This document shows, one piece after another, positions 23,461 to 30,849 of a stretch of DNA of 48,898 nt; position 1 is the stretch's first letter, and each line of letters opens with the position of its first letter. Origin of the DNA: a virus. Location: positions 1 through 48,898 of the IMG/VR virus record IMGVR_UViG_3300004463_000741. One strand, 5' to 3'. The position numbers and the translations under genes were made by a program. The notes beneath the pieces are model-generated. The model was not told where the DNA came from, searched no databases, and saw only the letters and a list, made by a program, of their open reading frames with translations.

Positions 23461-23563
23461 GCGACCTCGTCCCTCCCCGTAGGGGGGAGGGGGACGGGAC
23501 GAGGTCGCTGATGAACGCTCGGCACCTCGTCCCGGGACGAGGTGGGACGAGGTGGGACGAGGT
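23461..23563. repeat. Iteron-like cluster of 10-bp repeats (candidate origin or translocase site)
   Basis: Six exact copies of the 10-mer GGGACGAGGT or its complement ACCTCGTCCC: forward at 23496, 23534, 23544 and 23554 (the last three in direct tandem) and reverse at 23464 and 23524. The copies at 23524 and 23534 abut to make a perfect 22-bp palindrome. Those at 23464 and 23496 form the base of a long hairpin with C/G-rich inner arms. A degenerate copy is at 23419. The cluster begins just downstream of the prim-pol gene stop. Such arrays mark plasmid/phage origins or 8-10-bp TraB-type recognition loci. Confidence 0.75.
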
Positions 23564-23568
23564 GGGCT

Positions 23569-25725
23569 CTAGTGCTCGTCATCGTCGGCCGCCACGAGGT
23601 CCTGGAGCTCTCGGTAGGTACGGGTGTGACGGTGCAGCACCGCGTTGCGCGGACCCGGGTGGCGGGCGACGAACCCCTCGTTCACGAGACAGTCGAGCGC
23701 AGCTCGGATCACCGACGCCCGCCCCGAAATGGATTCCTCGATCTGCTTTCCCGACAAGTCGCCTTCGGTCGTCGACAGAAGACGCGAGATCGACGCCATT
23801 ACGCCGGTGGGCCGGAACGGTGCACGCTGTTCCGCCGGGCGCTCATCGGGAGGCTCAATTACTACAGTGACGCTCGCTCCTGTGGCATCGGATTCCATGA
23901 CCGCCGTCCCCAGGTTCTTGCCGAACTGGGCAATTCCACGAACGTGGCCGCCCCGGTCCTTGTCGACGGTGAGCCGAAGCCGGCCGGTCTGGCCGCGGCC
24001 GAACGGGGCGACGACCTCGACGCTGATCGAGCAGCCGGTCACCATCGCGCGCTTCGCCTGCGCACCGATGCCGCCCTTGCCGCGGGTCTCCTTGTTCTTC
24101 GCGACGTGGTCGATGGTGATGACCGCGGCACCGGTGCGGGCGAGCGGCCGGAGCAACGTCTGCGCGAACCGGGTCGCGTCGCTGTTGGACTCCAGCTCCA
24201 GGCCCAGCAAGGACATGGCCGCGTTGACGCCGTCGATGGTGATGATGGAGAACGCGCGGCTTCCGGTGACCGCGGCCAGGTCGGCCGCGGCGAGCACGTG
24301 CAGGCTCTCGTCGGGGTCGATGTAGACGAAGTGCGCGAGCATCGTCTCCGTGGGCACGCCGAGCGCGGCCAGGCGGCCGGTGATGCCAGCCGCGGCGTCC
24401 TCGAAGTCGAGGTAGAGGACGTCCAGTCCGGCTGTGAGGGCCTGGGCCACGGCGAGCAGGGCCACCCACGTCTTTCCCGACTCGCTCTCGCCCAGCAGGC
24501 CGTTGACCTTGCTCGCGTAGAACAGGGCCTGCTTGTCGGCCCGGGCGAGCACGGCGGGTGGCGGCTCGGCGTTCTCACCGGACAGCACCGTCGCGAGGTC
24601 GCGCGGCCACCACGAGGTGTGCTCATCGGCCTTGGGCGTCTCAGAGGGCTCGGGTAGCCCGCTGTCGTGCGGCGGAGTCGTCGCCGGTGTCGCGACGACC
24701 AACGGCACGGCGTCGGCCGGGCTGGGTGGGGCGACCAGGCCGGCGAACGGCTGGGTGCAGGGATCCTGCGGCTGCTCGGCCTCGGCCTCGGCCACGGACG
24801 GGGTGCCGAGGATGCGCGACAGCGCGCCGGTGAGCGAGCGCCTCCACTCGCGGCTGGCGTCGTCCATGGTGCGCACGCCGGAACGCCCGGGTCGTGTCGC
24901 CTCGGCGATGAAGGCGGTGCGGACCTGGCCGAGTGCCTCGAGTAGCCCGGTGTGCCCCTGCTCGGCGAAGCGCACCATCGTCATCAGGTGGCGCAGCGAT
25001 TCGTGCGCCGACCCGGCCTGCAGCTCCGCGAGCATGCGGTCGCGGGCGTGGGCGGTGGCGCGGCAGGGGCTACCTGGCCCGTGGGTGGCGAACCATCCGG
25101 ACGCCTGCCCGTCGGTGACGTCGGCGAACGTGACCGTCTCGGCGAGCTCGCCACCGGTGAGGCCGGTCAGCCACGCGTCGGGCAGGTCGGGGATCTCGTC
25201 GACCCGGGGCGGCACGGTCGATGCGAGCCCGTCGGGTCGGTACCACCGGTAGACGCGACCCTCGGGGTGCAGCGACGGCCACACCATCGCGTAGCGGTGG
25301 CCGGTGTGGATGGTCTCGATGCCCGGTCCTACCTGGCCGGGCCAGCGCAGTCCCTCCGGGACCCGGTACAGGCGGATCCCGGAGATGCCATCGTCGCGGG
25401 CCGTGGTGATCCAGGTGTCAGGCAGCGAACCCCAGCGCTCCGTCGCCTCGGCGAGCGTGGCGCCGCCGGCCTTGCCCGCGTAGGCGTCGACGTCGATCCC
25501 GACAATGTCGCGGGGCAGTCGCAACGCGATGTTCCCGCCGCCCTCGTCGCGCTTGCTGGTCTCGCACCACGCCTGAACGTCGGCCGTGGAGGGCCACGCA
25601 CCGCCGTGCCCGGTCCAGCCGCTGAGCTGCAGCTTCTTGGTCCGGTACGGAGTGGGGAGAACTCCGACCCAGCCCGCAGCGCGGTAGGTGTGGGCGGCGT
25701 CGCGGTACGGAGTGGGGAGCTCCAC
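23569..25725 (-). CDS. Bifunctional primase-polymerase / AAA+ replicative ATPase
   Basis: A 718-residue replication protein. I chose GTG 25725 (MELPTPYRDAAHTYRAAGW) with GGAAGG upstream; GTG 25767 is possible. Residues 1-190 are a prim-pol domain, including IALRLPRDIVGIDVDAYAG with catalytic-type Asp78/Asp80, TTARDDGISGIRLYRVP and HRYAMVWPSLHPEG. Residues 395-640 form a RepA/KaiC-type ATPase: GLLGESESGKTWVAL Walker A (Lys418), VLYLDFEDAA Walker B-like, and IDHVAKNKETRGKGGIG. The C-terminus is a winged-helix-like domain (LDCLVNEGFVARHPGPR). It would prime and unwind phage DNA. LPTPYR occurs twice near the N-terminus. Confidence 0.9.
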   Translation of the reverse strand: MELPTPYRDAAHTYRAAGWVGVLPTPYRTKKLQLSGWTGHGGAWPSTADVQAWCETSKRDEGGGNIALRLPRDIVGIDVDAYAGKAGGATLAEATERWGSLPDTWITTARDDGISGIRLYRVPEGLRWPGQVGPGIETIHTGHRYAMVWPSLHPEGRVYRWYRPDGLASTVPPRVDEIPDLPDAWLTGLTGGELAETVTFADVTDGQASGWFATHGPGSPCRATAHARDRMLAELQAGSAHESLRHLMTMVRFAEQGHTGLLEALGQVRTAFIAEATRPGRSGVRTMDDASREWRRSLTGALSRILGTPSVAEAEAEQPQDPCTQPFAGLVAPPSPADAVPLVVATPATTPPHDSGLPEPSETPKADEHTSWWPRDLATVLSGENAEPPPAVLARADKQALFYASKVNGLLGESESGKTWVALLAVAQALTAGLDVLYLDFEDAAAGITGRLAALGVPTETMLAHFVYIDPDESLHVLAAADLAAVTGSRAFSIITIDGVNAAMSLLGLELESNSDATRFAQTLLRPLARTGAAVITIDHVAKNKETRGKGGIGAQAKRAMVTGCSISVEVVAPFGRGQTGRLRLTVDKDRGGHVRGIAQFGKNLGTAVMESDATGASVTVVIEPPDERPAEQRAPFRPTGVMASISRLLSTTEGDLSGKQIEESISGRASVIRAALDCLVNEGFVARHPGPRNAVLHRHTRTYRELQDLVAADDDEH

Positions 25726-25834
25726 CGTCGCGTCGTCCTTCCCTGGTAGTTGCACGTGCCCCGCCACGCCTTGCTGCGCGGACGGCCGGCTCGATCCCGG
25801 CACGGGGCTGCCTTGCAGGTGGAGCGAACGAAGC

Positions 25835-26455
25835 TCAGGACGTCGGCGGCGGGAACATCTGCCACGCCACCGCGGGCGCGACGTTGGCGGCCTGGAGGCC
25901 GGCGAGCTGCTCGGGCGTGAGGTGCGGCGGGTAGGGAAGCTCGGCGGCGGCATTCGGCTGTGCAGCTGCGGCCTGTGCAGCTGCGGCCTGCGCGGGCTGC
26001 TGCTCGGGCGCGATGAACGCCGAAGCGGCGGCGGTGTACTCCGCCGAGTGCAGCCAGGCGCCGTCGAGACCCTTCTTCTTCGGCTCGTCGCGGCCGACGC
26101 GCGTCACGAACAGCGTTCCGCCGACCTCGAGCCCCGGCGCACCGGCGGCGCGGATCGCCTCACGCAGCACCTTCTGCAGGTTGCCCTTGACGTAGAACCG
26201 TCGGCGGCCGTCGTCCTCGGCGTTGGCCGGGTCGCGCAGGTCGGTCTGCACGGTGACGACGAGGTGCTGACGCGGGCTCCCGTCGTCCCAGGTGAGCAGC
26301 GCTCCGGAGTCGAAGTCGGTCTGCTGGCGCAGCTCGGGGCGCTCGACGATCTGCCCGCCGCGGCGGGTGCCGATGGGGTCGTTCTTGGTGAACGCGGACG
26401 GGATGGATTCGCCGCCCATGAGGAACTGCTGCTCGGGCGTGAGTGCGCTGGTCAT
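25835..26455 (-). CDS. Probable ssDNA-binding protein of the replication operon
   Basis: A 206-residue protein, ATG 26455 with AGGAG about 11 nt upstream. The first 135 residues form a beta-rich OB-like body: GTRRGGQIVERPELRQQTDF, LLTWDDGSPRQHLVVTVQTD, FYVKGNLQKVLREAIRAAG, GGTLFVTRVGRDEPKKKG. An Ala/Gln-rich linker and an acidic/Pro-rich end follow. Location between exonuclease and prim-pol supports ssDNA binding. I recall this as a widespread actinophage family; the biochemical role is inferred. Confidence 0.7.
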   Translation of the reverse strand: MTSALTPEQQFLMGGESIPSAFTKNDPIGTRRGGQIVERPELRQQTDFDSGALLTWDDGSPRQHLVVTVQTDLRDPANAEDDGRRRFYVKGNLQKVLREAIRAAGAPGLEVGGTLFVTRVGRDEPKKKGLDGAWLHSAEYTAAASAFIAPEQQPAQAAAAQAAAAQPNAAAELPYPPHLTPEQLAGLQAANVAPAVAWQMFPPPTS

Positions 26456-26489
26456 GTCTGCGGTGCTCCTGTGTATGCGGTTGGTCGAG

Positions 26490-27470
26490 TCAGGCAACGA
26501 GGTCGTTCAACGTGCTCCGCTTGGAGTCGCGCTTGGCGATCCACGCGGCATCGCCCGGGCATCCCGTGGCGAGGTCTGTGGTGTGGGGCTGGAAGAACTG
26601 GCAGCCCTGGCAGTAGTGCTCGGTCGTCGGCTGCATGCGGGCCGCGTCAGGGCCGAGCGCGTCGACCATCTGCGCGATGCCGCCAGCGCGGGCCAGGGCG
26701 TTGACCGCGATCGCTTCGTCGTAGGGCTCGTGGGTCCAGATCGCGTCCTCCAGCTCGCCTGCAGCTGGGAGCCGGAGGATCCCGACGTGCGCGACGGGGA
26801 ACCCGGCGTTGGCGGCGCCGCGGCCGTAGAGGTGCTTCTGGACGCGGTAGGTCGGGTTGCGCTCCGGGCCGCCGGCCGCGGTCTTGTGCGCCTTCATCTG
26901 CGTGGGGCCGGGGACCTTGAGGTCGATCACCGTGGCGGTGAGGACGTCGAGCGCGTCGAGGGTGCCGAACACGGGGCGCCCGGCGCAGAGGTCGCCGACG
27001 TAGACGGTCACGTCGGTGAGGTAGCGGACGCCGTGGGTCTCGTTGTGCCGGTGCAGCCACGCGGAGAAGTGCTCGTGGACGGCGGTACCGACGGCGGGCC
27101 GCCATGGGGTCTTCCGCTCGCGCCTCGGGGCGCCGGCGAAGAACAGGGCCAGCCAGCGGTTGCAGGGGTGCCCGATCTCGGACGGCCCGATCTCTGCCTG
27201 CAGGGAGCGCGGGTGTGCTGCGACGGCTTCGGCCACGGCGGTGAGCAGGTCGTCGCGCAGCGGGGCGGGGTCGGCGCCGTTGTTGGTCGCTTCGTCGGCC
27301 CACGGCGTGAGGTCGGGGCAGTCGTCGAGGGTGCGGGATGGCGTGTCCACCGCGACCGGCGCGGCAGCCTGGGCGCGGGCTCGTGCGCCGGCGTCGACGA
27401 GGTGGTCGGTGGAGTCGGTGGCGATGCCGTTGACCCAGTCCTCGATCTCGGAGTGGTTCTCACCGAGCAC
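26490..27470 (-). CDS. Cas4/RecB-like PD-(D/E)XK exonuclease with Fe-S cluster cysteines
   Basis: A 326-residue protein, GTG 27470. Motifs are in order: GPSEIGHPCNRWL with Cys103, AVGTAVHEHF with His132, FGTLDALD with Asp172, and ATVIDLKVPG with Asp183 and Lys185. A C-terminal Cys triad follows: HYCQGCQFF (Cys287, Cys290) and ATGCPG (Cys304). The one-plus-three cysteine layout is that of Cas4/AddB-type 4Fe-4S nucleases. A 5'-3' exonuclease supplying recombination or replication ends is likely. It is not near CRISPR. Confidence 0.85.
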   Translation of the reverse strand: MLGENHSEIEDWVNGIATDSTDHLVDAGARARAQAAAPVAVDTPSRTLDDCPDLTPWADEATNNGADPAPLRDDLLTAVAEAVAAHPRSLQAEIGPSEIGHPCNRWLALFFAGAPRRERKTPWRPAVGTAVHEHFSAWLHRHNETHGVRYLTDVTVYVGDLCAGRPVFGTLDALDVLTATVIDLKVPGPTQMKAHKTAAGGPERNPTYRVQKHLYGRGAANAGFPVAHVGILRLPAAGELEDAIWTHEPYDEAIAVNALARAGGIAQMVDALGPDAARMQPTTEHYCQGCQFFQPHTTDLATGCPGDAAWIAKRDSKRSTLNDLVA

Positions 27471-27666
27471 GGCGACCTCCGCCCCCGCTGCAGTCGCAGC
27501 ACGTGATCCGGGCGATGGGCGGCCCGCCGGGGTGCTGCCCGCGGCTGCGGTGCATGTCGGCGGAGTCGAGGACGGCTCCGCAGGCGCAGGCGAGCATGGC
27601 GACGCCGGGCGGGGGCGGCTCGATCCCGGCGGGCTCGTCGGGCTGGTCGGTCTCGGGAGCGGTCAC
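27460..27666 (-). CDS. Small zinc-binding protein
   Basis: A 68-residue protein, GTG 27666 (GTGA overlap), overlapping the exonuclease start by 11 nt. It has LACACGAVLD and ITCCDCSGGGG, two Cys pairs separated by a His-containing loop (RSRGQHPGG), so a single zinc ribbon. The N-terminus is acidic and Pro-rich. Function unknown. Confidence 0.62.
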   Translation of the reverse strand: MTAPETDQPDEPAGIEPPPPGVAMLACACGAVLDSADMHRSRGQHPGGPPIARITCCDCSGGGGRRAR

Positions 27667-27884
27667 GACGCGTCCGGCCGGTGCACGAGATCGAGCGGAC
27701 CGTGCGCGGTGAGCAGGTGCGCCCAGTGGAGCTGGTTCAGTTGGCCGCTGCACTGCGCAGGGAACCAGCCGTCGCTGGTGCTGAACAGCGGTCGTCGCCG
27801 CTGCCACGCCGTGCCGCAGCTGTCGACCACGACGCTGCCGATAGGCGGCTGCTCGGGGACGTCGACGCTGATGCGCTCCATCAC
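27663..27884 (-). CDS. 73-residue hypothetical protein
   Basis: GTG 27884 or the adjoining ATG 27881 (MERISVDVPEQPPIGSVVV). A beta hairpin with SCGTAWQRRRPLFS and a WHAHLL-type helix near the end. GTGA overlaps on both sides. Similar small 'PPIGSVV.D..G..W.R' proteins occur in many actinophages; no role is known. Confidence 0.62.
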   Translation of the reverse strand: MMERISVDVPEQPPIGSVVVDSCGTAWQRRRPLFSTSDGWFPAQCSGQLNQLHWAHLLTAHGPLDLVHRPDAS

Positions 27885-28990
27885 GACGTGCCGTCCGCGA
27901 ACTTGCGCGTACCGCCGTCGGCGAACGACCCGGTGCGCGGGGTGGGGCGGGGGCCGGGCTGGGCGGCGACGGCGCGGTACCCCGCCCGCAGGACGTGCAG
28001 GGCCAAGCGCCGGTAGGTGTCGCGGCCCTCATCGGCCAGTGCGTCCCAGGCGGGCAGGTCGTCGAACCTCTGGTCACCGGCGTTGAGCACTCGCGCGAGG
28101 GCCTCGACGTCGTCGATGGTCACCTTCTTCGCCGGGGCGAACGTGCCCAGCGCCCCGACGGCGGCGAGCTGCTCGGCGACGTGGCGCGGGTGGTGCCTCC
28201 CCGGCCATCCGCATCGGCACTTCCCGGTGACGCTCGGCCCTTCCCAGGTGTGGGCCAGGATCGTCGTCGCCGCCCCCTCGATCGCCGCCTGCCGGTCCCG
28301 CTGCCCGACCTCGTCGCCGAGGCGCTCGGCGGTGGCGACGAGGTCGGCGTCGGCGTCGTTCGGCCAGACGGCGTGGACCTTCCCGCCCCCGGCGACGCGC
28401 TGGCCGCGGTGGTCGCGGTTGCGCGTGCAGCCGTAGCCGTCGGAGCTGGCGGCCTCGCAGCACGGCGTGCCGTCTGCCCAGCGCGTCGGGTCCGCGTCTC
28501 CGACCTTCGCCGCGTCGGCCGGGTCGGCCGCACCGGACGGGTGCCGCTGCATCGCGGCTGCGAGCGCGCCGTCGGCGGCCTGCTGCTCCGCGTCGACACC
28601 ACGCCGCGCGCGGTAGGCGCTCGTGGCCGCGTCCCAGGACTCCCGTCCACCGAACTGGCCGCCGTCGGGGTGGTGGTGCGGAGGCTGGTGTCCGGCACCG
28701 AGGGCGCAGGTCTCGATCGCGCCGGTGTCGCACACGCCGTGCTGGGCGGTCAGCTCGGCGCGCATCCGGGCGACGAGGTTCCGCAGCGCGCCGATCGTCG
28801 CCGACGCCTTGCCATACATGCGGTTCCGCCACCGCAGCTCCGCATCCAGGGCGCCGTACCGCACCTGCAGCTCCAGCAGCGCCGCCCGCGCGGACTGCTC
28901 GGCGCGCGCCTCCTGGTCGAGCCACCGCTGCGTGTCGGCGGTGACGGGGTCGGGCTTGGGCCAGGGCCAGCCGAGGAGTCCGAAGGTCAC
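27881..28990 (-). CDS. Coiled-coil and zinc-knuckle protein, hypothetical
   Basis: A 369-residue protein, GTG 28990 overlapping the upstream stop. Residues 20-85 are a coiled coil (RWLDQEARAEQSARAALLELQVRYGALDAELRWRN). Two Cys/His-rich segments follow: TCALGAGHQPPHHH and CCEAASSDGYGCTRNRDHRG, the latter like the 'C....D..C.r...H.g' knuckle in other actinophage proteins. Near the end is a CRCGWPGRHH cluster and a C-terminal helical domain. Probably multi-domain nucleic acid binding. No enzymatic motif. Confidence 0.65.
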   Translation of the reverse strand: MTFGLLGWPWPKPDPVTADTQRWLDQEARAEQSARAALLELQVRYGALDAELRWRNRMYGKASATIGALRNLVARMRAELTAQHGVCDTGAIETCALGAGHQPPHHHPDGGQFGGRESWDAATSAYRARRGVDAEQQAADGALAAAMQRHPSGAADPADAAKVGDADPTRWADGTPCCEAASSDGYGCTRNRDHRGQRVAGGGKVHAVWPNDADADLVATAERLGDEVGQRDRQAAIEGAATTILAHTWEGPSVTGKCRCGWPGRHHPRHVAEQLAAVGALGTFAPAKKVTIDDVEALARVLNAGDQRFDDLPAWDALADEGRDTYRRLALHVLRAGYRAVAAQPGPRPTPRTGSFADGGTRKFADGTS

Positions 28991-29262
28991 GACGCCACCT
29001 CCACCCACGGGCCGGTGCGCACCTCGCGACGGACCAGGGGCCTACCTGACGCGGCCGCCTGGTGTCGCGCGTCGCGCTCGCCGTCGCGGGCATTCCAGGT
29101 CTCGCCGTTGCGGGAGCGGACACCCCACTCGGTGCGCGCGTCGCCCGCTTCGAGTTCGGCCACCAGGCGTGCGAGCCGGGTGATCTCTCGCTGCATCTCC
29201 TGCGCCGTGGCGCGCCAGTCGACGTCGCTCGGGTCGATCTCGTCCAGGTACGTCTCGGCCAT
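28987..29262 (-). CDS. 91-residue hypothetical protein
   Basis: ATG 29262, one base overlapping the upstream stop. N-terminal acidic stretch (TYLDEIDPSDVDW), a short helix (EMQREITRLARLVAELEAG), then a basic beta part with EWGVRSRNGETWNA. It could be a small DNA mimic or adaptor; unassigned. Confidence 0.6.
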   Translation of the reverse strand: MAETYLDEIDPSDVDWRATAQEMQREITRLARLVAELEAGDARTEWGVRSRNGETWNARDGERDARHQAAASGRPLVRREVRTGPWVEVAS

Positions 29263-29555
29263 CAGGCACCCCCGCCCAGCAGCCGTGCCAGCAGTCCGGG
29301 CGTCGGCGTCTTCGCGCCCGCCCCGAGCCGCACCGGCCGGCGCGCGAGGTCGACTCCGGCGATGGCGGCGACGTGGACGGACCCGGTGCGTCCGGCGCGG
29401 TGGCGACCGGACGGCTTGGTGTCGGAGGGGATCCAGCCGCCGCGGGCCCGCTCGCGCTCGGCGTGGGTGCGGTCGAGGGCCTCGCGCAGGTTCGCGGGCG
29501 GGGTCGTGGGGATCTCGCCGGTGGGCGGGTTCTCGTGGAGAATCGAGGTGGTCAT
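29262..29555 (-). CDS. 97-residue basic hypothetical protein
   Basis: ATG 29555 with AGGAAGAG upstream. Pro/Thr-rich N-terminus, a helix (LREALDRTHAERERARG), and a basic, Gly-rich C-terminus (RRPVRLGAGAKTPTPGLLARLLGGG). No family recognised. Confidence 0.58.
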   Translation of the reverse strand: MTTSILHENPPTGEIPTTPPANLREALDRTHAERERARGGWIPSDTKPSGRHRAGRTGSVHVAAIAGVDLARRPVRLGAGAKTPTPGLLARLLGGGA

Positions 29556-29608
29556 CAGGGGCTCTTCCTGGTGGTCGGGGCGGCTCGGCGCTCGCGGCGC
29601 CGGGTCGC

Positions 29609-30016
29609 CTACTTCGTGGGGGTGGTGGCGACGGGGCGCGAGACGCGGCCGTCGGTCAGCTCGGCGGCGATGCGCCAGAGGTCGCGCAGCTCGTGACCGC
29701 CCCAGAACAGGCCGTCCTCGCCGGCCGCGTCCTCGAAGTCGAGGCCGAGCAGCGTGGCCGCCAACTCGCCGATGGTCTGGTCCGTCCCGGCCACACCCGC
29801 GGTCGTGACGGTGGTCGCCGACGCACCGAACGCGGTCGGCCAGTCGACCTCGTGGCCGGACAGGACAACGGTGTGCCCGGCAAGGCAGTAGGCGGTGCCG
29901 CACTCGGTGCGTACCGCCCAGTTGCCCTGGTCGTGCTCGTCGGGGTGCTCGGTGATGTAGGTCAGGACCCGCCGCAGCAGGTCCTCGTTGACGCCGGTCG
30001 TGGCGGGCGCGCTCAC
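29609..30016 (-). CDS. Early protein with Cys pair, hypothetical
   Basis: A 135-residue protein, GTG 30016 overlapping the Cro-like stop. The block VLTYITEHPDEHDQGNWAVRTECGTAYCLAGHTVVLSG is strongly patterned and recurs in many actinophage early genes. A second half has LLGLDFEDAAGEDGLFWGGHELRDLWRIAAEL. It probably forms a compact helical fold. Function unknown. Confidence 0.68.
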   Translation of the reverse strand: MSAPATTGVNEDLLRRVLTYITEHPDEHDQGNWAVRTECGTAYCLAGHTVVLSGHEVDWPTAFGASATTVTTAGVAGTDQTIGELAATLLGLDFEDAAGEDGLFWGGHELRDLWRIAAELTDGRVSRPVATTPTK

Positions 30017-30252
30017 GACGCCCGCGCCGTGGGCTCGGCGGCGTCGTCCAGCAGGTCGACGACGGACACGTCGAGCAGCCCCGACACGGTGTGCAGCTCG
30101 CTGATCCGCCACTCCTGCACGCCGCGCACGCGGCGGCTCACGGACTCCTGGCTGATGCCGAGAGCGGCGGCGACCTTCTCCTGGGTGATGCGCTTCTCCG
30201 CCATCAGCTGACGGACTCGATCCGCCAGCGGGGGAGCCGGTGCTGGTTGCAT
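30013..30252 (-). CDS. Cro-like XRE-family regulator
   Basis: A 79-residue protein, ATG 30252. The HTH is RQLMAEKRITQEKVAAALGISQESVSRRVRGVQEW (about 14-48), then a SELHTVSGLLDVSV helix. First gene of the leftward early operon, divergent from the repressor at 30379. No ribosome binding site precedes it. A candidate -10 ends only six bases from the ATG, so it is likely translated from a leaderless transcript. It would act as the Cro-type switch. Confidence 0.82.
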   Translation of the reverse strand: MQPAPAPPLADRVRQLMAEKRITQEKVAAALGISQESVSRRVRGVQEWRISELHTVSGLLDVSVVDLLDDAAEPTARAS

Positions 30253-30300
30253 GGGACGTTTCTAGTCATCTCATGACTTAAATGCAACCCCATGAGTGTG
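30253..30300 (-). promoter_or_regulatory. Early leftward promoter with palindromic operator
   Basis: On the minus strand a -35 TTGCAT (30282-30287) and -10 TAGAAA (30259-30264) are 17 bp apart. The palindrome AGTCATCTCATGACT (30264-30278, six-base arms) fills the spacer, so a repressor bound here would block polymerase. A second half-site, CATGAGT, lies at 30291-30297. GTTGCAT at 30246-30252 is complementary to ATGCAAC at 30282-30288. Predicted transcription start is at or within a base or two of the Cro ATG, suggesting leaderless mRNA. Confidence 0.6.
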
Positions 30301-30315
30301 GTTGGTTCGTAGCCG

Positions 30316-30345
30316 TTGACCGTCTAGGCGGGACGTGCCTAGAGT
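30316..30345 (+). promoter_or_regulatory. Repressor promoter with second operator type
   Basis: TTGACC (30316-30321) and TAGAGT (30340-30345) with an 18-bp spacer form a plausible sigma-70-like promoter. TCTAGGC (30323-30329) and GCCTAGA (30337-30343) are an inverted repeat with a 7-bp gap between and over the -10. The sequence differs from the AGTCAT operator on the other side, so two regulators may act in this 126-bp region. AGAGGAG at 30364-30370 is the ribosome site for the ATG at 30379. Confidence 0.6.
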
Positions 30346-30378
30346 TGTGCCGTACGACTGACCAGAGGAGACGCAGCC

Positions 30379-30807
30379 ATGACCGCCGCCGCGCCGATCA
30401 CCCACGACGACGACTCCGGCACCACCCTGCGCCAGTACGTCGCCGACGAAGTCCGGGCATGGCTCGGCCGACGCCGGATCTCCGGCGCCCAGCTCGCCCG
30501 GGAAATGGGCAAGTCGCAGACCTTCGTCGCGCGTCGGCTCGACGGCCGACAGGCATTCGACGTGGACGACTTGGAATTGGTCGCGCGCGTTCTCCGGATT
30601 TCCGTGAGCGATCTGATGCCGCGACCTAATCCACAGTATCCCGGCCATGAGCTACAGCTGGTAGTGAACGAAGCCCAGGTCAGCGAACCTTCCGAGAGCC
30701 CCGCGCCCAACCTTGTAGCGGTCAACGGAATGTGCGATCAGAGCAAAGTCGGGGTCACCCATCGGGTGTCGCCCAGCCGGACTAGCCACCTTCCGCTAAT
30801 CGCCTGA
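30379..30807 (+). CDS. XRE-family phage repressor (immunity regulator)
   Basis: A 142-residue protein with a strong ribosome site 8 nt before the ATG. HTH at about 30-56: GRRRISGAQLAREMGKSQTFVARRLDG, then FDVDDLELVARVL. Residues 84-142 have no recognisable domain and end in hydrophobic LPLIA. It is divergent from the Cro-like gene and directly upstream of integrase. The 3' third is lower in GC and contains CACCC-ATC-GGGTG (30756-30768). The rep-int order resembles phages with integration-dependent immunity, but no attP core is proven. Confidence 0.82.
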   Translation: MTAAAPITHDDDSGTTLRQYVADEVRAWLGRRRISGAQLAREMGKSQTFVARRLDGRQAFDVDDLELVARVLRISVSDLMPRPNPQYPGHELQLVVNEAQVSEPSESPAPNLVAVNGMCDQSKVGVTHRVSPSRTSHLPLIA

Positions 30808-30849
30808 ATTGCGCAGTCTGTAGCCGCTCGATTACTCGGAGACTTAGGC

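Noticed and set aside
23376-23582. 68-codon minus-strand frame across the iteron-like repeats
   Set aside because: Its sequence is largely the translation of the 10-bp repeats (repeated PR/DEV patterns) and it starts inside the prim-pol stop region; more likely non-coding origin-like DNA, though coding is not excluded.
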